Below the pieces are notes generated by a model. It was not told the origin of the DNA. It worked only from the letters and a program-made list of their open reading frames with translations, and searched no databases. A program made the position numbers and the translations under genes. Shown piece by piece: positions 6,109 to 10,322 of a stretch of 10,322 bases of DNA. The stretch's first letter is position 1. The number at the start of each line of letters is the position of its first letter. This DNA is from an uncultured Collinsella sp. (GTDB lineage: Bacteria; Actinomycetota; Coriobacteriia; Coriobacteriales; Coriobacteriaceae), in NCBI GenBank assembly GCA_902479205.1, contig CABSNX010000052.1, positions 1 through 10,322 on the forward strand, in the 5' to 3' direction.

Positions 6109-7239
6109 ATGCAGATCAAGGATTTCGCCGTCGAGCAGTGGATGAACGAGTGGGAGACCAAGTGCACCCACAACGTTGCGGAGACGTGCGTCTACTCCCT
6201 CACGCTCGACCAGCTGTTCGAGCTTACGAGCACCGACAAGAAGGCGTGGCTCGATAGCCTGTGCTCGCGCCGATTCACCTACGGAGACATCGAGGGGCAG
6301 CCCGGCTTCCTCGAGGGGGTCGCGCGTCTCTATAAGACGGTCGAGCCCGGGCATATCGTGCCCACGCACGGCGCGACCGGTGCCAACTCCCTGGTTATTT
6401 CCACGCTCGTCGAACCGGGCGATCACGTAGTCTCCGTCAAGCCCACCTACCAGCAGCTTTACTCGATTCCCGAGATGTGCGGTGCGAAGGTCGATATCCT
6501 TCAACTCGATCGCAAGAACGGCTACCACGTCGACGTCGACGCGCTCGATGCCCTGGTGACTGATGATACCAAGCTCATCTGCATCAATAACCCGGACAAC
6601 CCCACGGGCGCCCTGCTCGACACCGATACGCTCAAGGCGATTGTCGAGATCGCGCGCAAACACGACGCGTGGGTGCTCTGCGACGAGGTCTACCGTCTGC
6701 TTACTCAGACGGATGAGTACTCCGAGTCCGTGATCGACCTGTACGACAAGGCCATCGTCACCGCATCCATGTCCAAGGTCTGGTCGTTCGCCGGCCTGCG
6801 TCTGGGCTGGGCGGTTACCAAGAGCCCGGAGCTCCGTCGCGCGCTGCTCTCGCATCGCGACTACAACCTGATTTCCGCCGGCATATTCAGCGAGTCGGTG
6901 GCGGAGCTGATTCTGGGCAACGCTTCCGTGATCCTTGAGCGCAGCCGTCGCATCGTCCGTCAGAACCTTGCTGTTCTGGAGAAGTGGGTCGAGAGCGAGC
7001 CGCACCTGTCGTTCGTCAAGCCCGAGGCGGGTACCACTGCGCTCGTGTATTACGACTACGACATCGACTCCAGGACGTTCTGCATTAACATGATTAAGAA
7101 ATCCGGCGCGCTCGTCACCCCGGGCGATTGCTTCGAGGAGCCCAAGAGCATGCGCATCGGCTATGCATACTCCGATAACACCGACGACCTGCAGAAGGGC
7201 CTGGATGCCATCTCTGCGTACATGCGTACGCTCGAGTAG
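6109..7239 (+). CDS. PLP-dependent class I/II aminotransferase
   Basis: A 376-residue fold-type I PLP enzyme, complete and of normal length. Cofactor-binding residues are all visible: the NNPDNPTG motif (160-167), CDEVY with Asp192 for the pyridine nitrogen and Tyr195, and SMSK with Lys223 as the Schiff-base lysine followed by GLRLGW. TPGDCF (337-342) and MRIGYA with Arg349 would bind the substrate carboxylate. The N-terminal VEQWMNEWE region, the YGDIEGQPGFLEGVARLY block and the overall spacing remind me of capreomycidine synthase-like aminotransferases (VioD group). That is a resemblance only; ordinary amino-acid transamination is equally possible. The ribosome site AAGGAAAGG (6092-6100) precedes the ATG by eight bases. 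It is co-transcribed with the OCD-family gene, suggesting that one enzyme's product is handled by the other. A terminator follows 21 bp after the stop codon. Confidence 0.92.
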   Translation: MQIKDFAVEQWMNEWETKCTHNVAETCVYSLTLDQLFELTSTDKKAWLDSLCSRRFTYGDIEGQPGFLEGVARLYKTVEPGHIVPTHGATGANSLVISTLVEPGDHVVSVKPTYQQLYSIPEMCGAKVDILQLDRKNGYHVDVDALDALVTDDTKLICINNPDNPTGALLDTDTLKAIVEIARKHDAWVLCDEVYRLLTQTDEYSESVIDLYDKAIVTASMSKVWSFAGLRLGWAVTKSPELRRALLSHRDYNLISAGIFSESVAELILGNASVILERSRRIVRQNLAVLEKWVESEPHLSFVKPEAGTTALVYYDYDIDSRTFCINMIKKSGALVTPGDCFEEPKSMRIGYAYSDNTDDLQKGLDAISAYMRTLE

Positions 7240-7260
7240 AGGCTCGAGGTCGAAGTGATG

Positions 7261-7294
7261 GGGCCGATCGGTTTAGGACCGAGGGCCCTTTTTT
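7261..7294 (+). terminator. Strong intrinsic terminator of the OCD-aminotransferase operon
   Basis: GGGCC (7261-7265) pairs with GGCCC (7284-7288), and TCGGT (7268-7272) pairs with ACCGA (7278-7282) around a TTAGG loop. Six T residues follow (7289-7294). It cleanly separates the metabolic operon from the two-component system. Confidence 0.92.
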
Positions 7295-7329
7295 CTCTCA
7301 AGGCTACCGAACACTTTTGTCATATTAGG

Positions 7330-7365
7330 TGCCCACGGGGTCGTATCGCTGCGACGCCGTGGGCA
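7330..7365. promoter_or_regulatory. Long dyad upstream of the two-component operon
   Basis: TGCCCACGG (7330-7338) and CCGTGGGCA (7357-7365) are perfect 9-bp inverted arms. Inside them GTCG (7340-7343) pairs with CGAC (7352-7355) around an 8-nt loop, with one symmetric G-G mismatch between the two stems. No T-tract follows, so it is not a terminator. The right arm runs into CATAAT (7364-7369), a five-of-six -10 match without a recognisable -35. The dyad may therefore be an operator overlapping the promoter, for example an autoregulatory site for the response regulator. It ends 42 bp before the response-regulator start. Confidence 0.55.
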
Positions 7366-7407
7366 TAATGGTGTGGAACGTGCAAGTTACGCGAAATGGG
7401 AGGACAC

Positions 7408-8079
7408 ATGGCGCTGATCTATGTCGTTGAGGACGACGAACCCATTCGTCGTGAGCTTATCGACATCCTTGCCCGCGCCGGGTTTGAAGTCGAGGCCTGC
7501 GAATCGTTTGAGCATGTCTCGCGCGATATTCTCGCCGCCGCGCCCGACCTGGTGCTGCTCGACCTCACGCTCCCCGTCAAGGACGGCCAGCATATCTGCC
7601 ACGAGGTTCGCCGCGAATCCGAGGTTCCCATCATCGTTCTCACGTCGCGCACGACCGAGATTGACGAGGTCATGGCCATGACGCTCGGCGCGGACGACTT
7701 TGTTCCCAAGCCCTACAGCGCCCGTGTGCTCGTGGCGCGCATCAACGCACTGCTGCGTCGCAGCGCGGCTGTCGGCGAGCGCAGCACGCTCGTCCACAAG
7801 GGACTGGAGCTCGATCTTGCTCGCTCCATGGTCACCAATACGCAAACCGGTATCAGCACCGAGCTCACCAAAAACGAACTGCGCATCCTCTCGCTGCTTC
7901 TGAGCCGCGCGGGCAAGATCGTTTCGCGCTCGGCCATCATGCAGGACCTGTGGGATTCCGACGCCTTCGTGGACGACAACACGCTTACCGTCAACATCAA
8001 CCGCCTGCGCACCACGCTCGAAAAAATCGGCATCAAGGGGTATTTGACCACGCATCGCGGCCAAGGCTATTCGGTCTAG
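7408..8079 (+). CDS. OmpR/PhoB-type response regulator
   Basis: A 223-residue DNA-binding response regulator. The receiver domain (about 1-118) has the acidic pocket EDD (8-10), the phosphoacceptor Asp52 in LLDLTLP, Thr79 and Lys101 in VPKPYS. The winged-helix effector domain (about 128-223) shows LTKNELRILSLLLSRAGKIV and the recognition-helix region NTLTVNINRLRTTLEK, ending in the wing THRGQGY. Phosphorylation by the downstream kinase should drive dimerisation and promoter binding. I chose ATG 7408 (MALIYVVEDD), with GGAGG at 7399-7403 four bases upstream. An in-frame ATG at 7396 would place the ribosome site inside the coding region. The kinase gene starts nine bases after this stop codon, so the two form an operon. 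The sequence is close in type to BceR/VanR-like regulators. Confidence 0.95.
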   Translation: MALIYVVEDDEPIRRELIDILARAGFEVEACESFEHVSRDILAAAPDLVLLDLTLPVKDGQHICHEVRRESEVPIIVLTSRTTEIDEVMAMTLGADDFVPKPYSARVLVARINALLRRSAAVGERSTLVHKGLELDLARSMVTNTQTGISTELTKNELRILSLLLSRAGKIVSRSAIMQDLWDSDAFVDDNTLTVNINRLRTTLEKIGIKGYLTTHRGQGYSV

Positions 8080-8088
8080 GGGCCGGCT

Positions 8089-9132
8089 ATGTCGTTTGGC
8101 AAGTTCTTTAAAGATGCGCTGCTTCCCGTCGCCGTGTGGACGTGCGGTGTGCTGCTGAGCTGCTTTGTGCTGACGGTTGCCGGTGCACCCGTCTCTGTCG
8201 TGGTCGTGGCGGTCGGTGTGTCCTTTATCTTCGGCATGCTGGGCATCGTGATCGAGTATGCGCGTCGCCGTCGTTTTCTGCGCCAGCTGGAGCGTGCGGC
8301 AGAGGAGCTCGAGAGTCCCGCATGGGTGCAGGAGATGGTGCAATGCCCGACCTATGCCGAGGGCGAGCTCGAGTACGAGGTCTTGCGCCGGGTGGGCAAG
8401 GCGGCATGCGACGAGGTTGCCGAAGGCCGGCGTCAGACCGATGACTATCGCGACTATATCGAGAGCTGGGTCCACGAGGCCAAGCTGCCCCTGGCGGCGG
8501 CTCATCTGATTTTGGAAAACCTGGACGGCAGCGAAGACGACCTGTCGCGCGTGGATGACCTGGGCCGTGAGCTGACTCGCGTGGAGCGCTATATCGACCA
8601 GGCGCTGTACTACGCGCGCTCGGAAGTCGTGGAGCGGGACTACCTGATTCGCCGCTGGGATCTCAAGACCTTGGTGACGGGCGCGATTAAAGCCAACGCG
8701 CGCGAGCTCATCGCGGCGCACGTGGCCCCGGTGTGCGAGAACCTCGACTTCGAGGTCTTTACCGACGAGAAGTGGCTCGAGTTTATTCTGGGCCAGCTTA
8801 TTCAGAACAGTATTAAATATGCGCGCGAGGACGGCGCGAAGATCGTGTTTTCGGGCGCGTTGCTGGATGAGGGCCTGGCGAGCGAGCGCATCGAGCTCAC
8901 CGTTGCCGATAACGGCTGCGGCGTGAGCGCGGCCGACCTGCCGCGCGTGTTCGAGAAGGGCTTTACCGGCGACAACGGTCGCGCCACCAAGCGCGCAACG
9001 GGCATCGGCCTCTACCTGGTGGCACGCCTGTGCTCCAAGATGGGTATTGACGTCACCGCGGCATCCGAGCCCGGCGAAGGCTTCGTCGTCACGTTTGCCT
9101 TCTCAACCAACAAGTTCCAATACTTTGAGTAG
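8089..9132 (+). CDS. Intramembrane-sensing (BceS-like) histidine kinase
   Basis: A 347-residue sensor kinase. Two transmembrane helices (about 10-31 and 34-56) are joined by only a few residues, so there is no extracellular sensor domain. This is the layout of intramembrane-sensing kinases, which usually detect cell-wall antibiotics through a partner ABC transporter. The H-box is SWVHEAKLPLAA with phosphorylatable His129. The ATPase domain has the N-box QLIQNSIKYA (Asn240), G1 DNGCGVS (274-280), F-box FEKGFTG (288-294) and G2 TGIGLYL (304-310). All catalytic boxes are intact. The ribosome site is weak: AGGGG (8078-8082) overlaps the upstream stop codon and lies six bases before ATG 8089, consistent with translational coupling to the response regulator. 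No BceAB-type transporter gene is present up to the window end. Confidence 0.93.
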   Translation: MSFGKFFKDALLPVAVWTCGVLLSCFVLTVAGAPVSVVVVAVGVSFIFGMLGIVIEYARRRRFLRQLERAAEELESPAWVQEMVQCPTYAEGELEYEVLRRVGKAACDEVAEGRRQTDDYRDYIESWVHEAKLPLAAAHLILENLDGSEDDLSRVDDLGRELTRVERYIDQALYYARSEVVERDYLIRRWDLKTLVTGAIKANARELIAAHVAPVCENLDFEVFTDEKWLEFILGQLIQNSIKYAREDGAKIVFSGALLDEGLASERIELTVADNGCGVSAADLPRVFEKGFTGDNGRATKRATGIGLYLVARLCSKMGIDVTAASEPGEGFVVTFAFSTNKFQYFE

Positions 9133-9156
9133 TTAGCCCGTATGGCGGTGCGGACG

Positions 9157-9221
9157 GCTATGTTCCCGAACGTGAACTTAGCTAAGGCAATTGGCGCTAT
9201 GTTCCCGAACGTGAACATAGC
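9157..9221. repeat. Two copies of a 26-bp palindrome, 13 bp apart
   Basis: The block GCTATGTTC-N8-GAACNTAGC occurs at 9157-9182 and 9196-9221. The first 21 bases of the two copies are identical, including the centre CCGAACGT. Each copy is a dyad: the second is perfect over nine-base arms and the first has one mismatch. A nested dyad, GTTC-CC-GAAC, lies inside each. Start-to-start distance is 39 bp, close to but not exactly four helical turns. They sit 24 bp after the kinase stop codon and upstream of the terminator at 9273-9306, so they would lie in the kinase 3' UTR. They may be paired operators, transcript hairpins or a dispersed repeat. Confidence 0.8.
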
Positions 9222-9272
9222 CATGAGGCTCAAATGAATCTCCCATAACAAAAACGTGCAGCCCAAACAAAA

Positions 9273-9306
9273 CGTGCCGCCCCAAACGGGGCGGCACGCC
9301 ATTTTT
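9273..9306. terminator. Bidirectional intrinsic terminator after the two-component operon
   Basis: CGTGCCGCCCC (9273-9283) pairs perfectly with GGGGCGGCACG (9288-9298) around an AAAC loop, and TTTTT follows at 9302-9306. On the minus strand the hairpin is followed by GTTTTG-type sequence, so it can also stop transcription arriving from the convergent stress-protein gene. The left arm belongs to an imperfect tandem duplication: an 18-bp unit at 9251-9268 and a 19-bp version at 9269-9287 share AAAACGTGC and CCCAAAC. Confidence 0.92.
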
Positions 9307-9331
9307 CTATCAGACAACTCGCTGAAGCAAG

Positions 9332-9444
9332 GTTGCGAAGGCCGCGGGGCCGGGAGGGGTTTCCTAAGGGCACATCCCGCAGCCGCAACGCGGCGAGGAC
9401 GTGCCCGTGGAAACCCCGCAGGCCCCGCGGCCGGTGGGAGCAAC
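9332..9444. ncRNA. 113-nt extended hairpin between convergent genes (structured RNA or palindromic element)
   Basis: Two long arms fold back on each other: GTTGC (9332-9336) with GCAAC (9440-9444); GGCCGCGGGGCC (9340-9351) with GGCCCCGCGGCC (9421-9432); GGGGTTTCC (9356-9364) with GGAAACCCC (9409-9417); GGGCAC (9368-9373) with GTGCCC (9401-9406). That gives 32 base pairs. A further 5-bp hairpin, GCCGC-AAC-GCGGC (9382-9394), caps the loop. The internal loops are small and asymmetric. It begins one base after the stop codon of the convergent stress-protein gene. No T-tract follows on either strand, so it is not a standard terminator. I do not recognise it as a known RNA family. It may be a 3' UTR stabiliser, a small RNA or a dispersed palindromic repeat. 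Confidence 0.6.
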
Positions 9445-9445
9445 G

Positions 9446-9883
9446 CTACTTCACGACCAAGATGTCGCAGTCCGTATTGCGTAGCAGGAACGTCGAAATC
9501 GAACCCAGGAGCGCATACTTGATTGAGGACAGGCCGCGTGCGCCGCAGAGCACCAGGTCGGGCTTGACCACGTCGAGCATCTCGTCTTTGAGCGTCTCGC
9601 GAATACGGCCGGCGCGAATCATGACCTCGACCTCGGGAATATCGGGATTGGCCTTGGCCTCTTCGAGCTGCTTGGCGATGGAGTTCTTAAATGCCTCCTC
9701 TAGGCCGTTGACCAGATCGACCGGATAGGAACCGGCGCTCTCGAGCGCCGTGGAATCGATAACGTGGCCGATAATCAGCTTGGCGCCGTTGTTCGCGGCG
9801 ACCTTGATGGCGCGTGCGAGTACAAAATCCTGCTGCTCAGTACCGTCGAGTGAAACAAATACCTTGGTGTAGCCCTCGTTCAT
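9446..9883 (-). CDS. Universal stress protein (UspA family)
   Basis: A 145-residue single-domain Usp protein, the usual length. The N-terminal strand KVFVSLDGTEQ carries Asp13, the adenine-side residue. The C-terminal ATP-binding signature G-x2-G-x9-G-S is exact at Gly114, Gly117, Gly127 and Ser128, so this is the nucleotide-binding type. Members are cytosolic, form dimers and help survival under starvation or stress by mechanisms that vary. Start ATG at 9883 is preceded by AGGAGG five bases upstream on the minus strand, a strong site. It is convergent with the kinase gene and divergent from uppP across 248 bp. Transcription probably ends at the bidirectional hairpin 9273-9306. Confidence 0.95.
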   Translation of the reverse strand: MNEGYTKVFVSLDGTEQQDFVLARAIKVAANNGAKLIIGHVIDSTALESAGSYPVDLVNGLEEAFKNSIAKQLEEAKANPDIPEVEVMIRAGRIRETLKDEMLDVVKPDLVLCGARGLSSIKYALLGSISTFLLRNTDCDILVVK

Positions 9884-9978
9884 GGTTTCCTCCTTGGTCT
9901 ATCGCACGGGCGTGGGGCTCGTGCATCGGGCGGGCGCGGATGCGCGGCCGCCGGACACTTTATCTTGTTGCAGTTATA

Positions 9979-9992
9979 CCCAAGGATTTGGG
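9979..9992. promoter_or_regulatory. 14-bp dyad at a candidate stress-protein promoter
   Basis: CCCAA (9979-9983) and TTGGG (9988-9992) are perfect arms around GGAT. On the minus strand they lie immediately upstream of TATAAC (9978-9973), a five-of-six -10 match, so the dyad would occupy the promoter spacer of the stress-protein gene. No good -35 is present at the right distance. It is a candidate operator only. Confidence 0.3.
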
Positions 9993-10000
9993 TTTGACCG

Positions 10001-10030
10001 CTCGCAATTCTGTGAACGGGCGAGTTTTTT
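10001..10030 (+). terminator. Terminator-like hairpin in the uppP upstream region
   Basis: CTCGC (10001-10005) pairs with GCGAG (10020-10024), with a small inner stem TTC-TGT-GAA (10008-10016), followed directly by six T residues (10025-10030). It reads on the plus strand, toward uppP. The only plus-strand gene upstream in the window already ends at its own terminator near 9306. The hairpin is therefore either a back-up terminator, the end of a short unannotated transcript, or an attenuator in the uppP leader. Confidence 0.5.
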
Positions 10031-10072
10031 GGTAAGGGTAGGCGCAGGCGCGCCGCCAACGGTTGATAATGG

Positions 10073-10115
10073 GACATCGCCCGCAACCGTCCGCAGAACA
10101 ATATCGGCGGGTGTC
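10073..10115 (+). promoter_or_regulatory. Possible leader hairpin just upstream of the uppP ribosome site
   Basis: CCCGC (10080-10084) pairs with GCGGG (10107-10111), extended by GACA (10073-10076) with TGTC (10112-10115) across a three-base bulge. The structure ends five bases before the GAGGGGG ribosome site (10120-10126). It could influence uppP translation, but nine base pairs with a 22-nt loop could be chance in DNA of this composition. Confidence 0.25.
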
Positions 10116-10131
10116 TAACGAGGGGGTCCCT

Positions 10132-10294
10132 TTGGATATCATCGAGCTTCTAAAATCGGCCTTCATGGGCCTAGTCGAGGGCATTACCGAATGGCTGCCT
10201 GTTTCGTCGACCGGTCACATGATCTTGGTGGACGAGTTCGTCAAGATGAACGTGAGCGAGACGTTCTGGAATATGTTCCTGGTCGTGATTCAGC
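10132..10294 (+). CDS. uppP: Undecaprenyl-diphosphatase (BacA/UppP), 5' part only
   Basis: The first 54 codons of UppP, the membrane enzyme that removes a phosphate from undecaprenyl diphosphate to recycle the lipid carrier for peptidoglycan synthesis. High activity gives bacitracin tolerance. The segment MDIIELLKSAFMGLVEGITE followed by WLPVSSTGH contains the first conserved family motif (E-x3-E plus SSTGH). It fits the family N-terminus exactly, which is why I accept the TTG start at 10132. GAGGGGG (10120-10126) lies five bases upstream. The gene is truncated by the library adapter after base 10294, so the second motif (PGxSRSxxT) is not visible. Reading on into the adapter adds the artificial residues PVSYTHLTL without a stop. 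It is divergent from the stress-protein gene. Confidence 0.93.
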
Positions 10295-10322
10295 CTGTCT
10301 CTTATACACATCTGACGCTGCC
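10295..10322 (+). other. Nextera i5-side library adapter (not genomic)
   Basis: Positions 10295-10313 read CTGTCTCTTATACACATCT, the reverse complement of the 19-bp Tn5 mosaic end. Positions 10314-10322 read GACGCTGCC, the start of the Nextera read-1 adapter in reverse orientation. Genomic sequence ends at 10294. The adapter is in an open frame with uppP and would produce a chimeric protein end if annotated blindly. Confidence 0.98.

Noticed and set aside
4948..7005. 685-codon open frame on the minus strand across the OCD and aminotransferase genes
   Set aside because: It is the antisense of two genes with intact catalytic motifs. It has no ribosome site of note and no recognisable domain.
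7396..7407. ATG 7396 as start of the response regulator
   Set aside because: It would put the GGAGG ribosome site inside the coding region; receiver domains typically begin right at MALIYVVEDD.
7387..8721. 444-codon open frame on the minus strand across the response regulator and kinase
   Set aside because: It is the antisense of a canonical two-component pair; the translation shows no domain and starts inside the kinase gene.
9012..9443. 143-codon minus-strand frame covering the palindromes and the long hairpin, with FTFGNIA appearing twice
   Set aside because: The repeated peptide is just the translation of the twin palindromes, and the frame overlaps the kinase 3' end and a terminator. 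There is no coding signal.
42..10294. CRISPR array, phage genes, insertion sequence or tRNA/rRNA gene
   Set aside because: I looked for regularly spaced repeats, transposase or phage motifs, and tRNA cloverleaf or CCA-end patterns, and found none. The Tn5 ends at the borders are library adapters, not a resident transposon.

Overview
The window looks like one tagmented DNA molecule about 10.25 kb long. Both ends carry Nextera (Tn5) library adapter sequence (1-41 and 10295-10322), so genomic sequence spans only 42-10294. The DNA is GC-rich with dense RNY-type codon use, Shine-Dalgarno starts, intrinsic terminators and compact gene spacing. Codon style and protein character fit a gut Coriobacteriia (Actinomycetota), most likely Collinsella or a close relative. 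That placement is inferred from general familiarity, not from a marker-gene comparison.

Layout. (1) 124-765 (-): GNAT-fold N-acetyltransferase. (2) 1043-2650 (+): purH, the bifunctional enzyme for the last two steps of IMP synthesis, followed by a large imperfect inverted repeat (2672-2764) and an intrinsic terminator (2850-2885). (3) 2902-3636 (+): protein of unknown function, convergent with (4). (4) 3654-4835 (-): PucR-family transcription factor. (5) An AT-rich intergenic region of about 200 bp with candidate promoters and two dyads, then a two-gene operon read away from the regulator: an ornithine cyclodeaminase/mu-crystallin family dehydrogenase (5053-6084) and a PLP aminotransferase (6109-7239), closed by a strong terminator (7261-7294). 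(6) 7408-9132 (+): response regulator plus intramembrane-sensing (BceS-like) histidine kinase, preceded by a long hairpin. (7) 9133-9445: a gene-free stretch holding two copies of a 26-bp palindrome, a bidirectional terminator and an extended 113-nt hairpin. (8) 9446-9883 (-): UspA-type universal stress protein. (9) 10132-10294 (+): the first 54 codons of uppP (undecaprenyl-diphosphatase), cut off by the adapter.

Genes that appear to work together. The PucR regulator and the divergent OCD-aminotransferase pair look like a self-contained, locally controlled amino-acid metabolism cassette with unknown substrate. The two-component pair is of the class that usually senses cell-envelope antibiotics acting on the lipid II cycle. 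No BceAB-type transporter is in view, but uppP, an enzyme of that same cycle, lies about 1 kb downstream. The most striking unexplained structure is the RNA/DNA dyad cluster at 9157-9444. No CRISPR array, phage gene, insertion sequence or tRNA/rRNA gene was seen.
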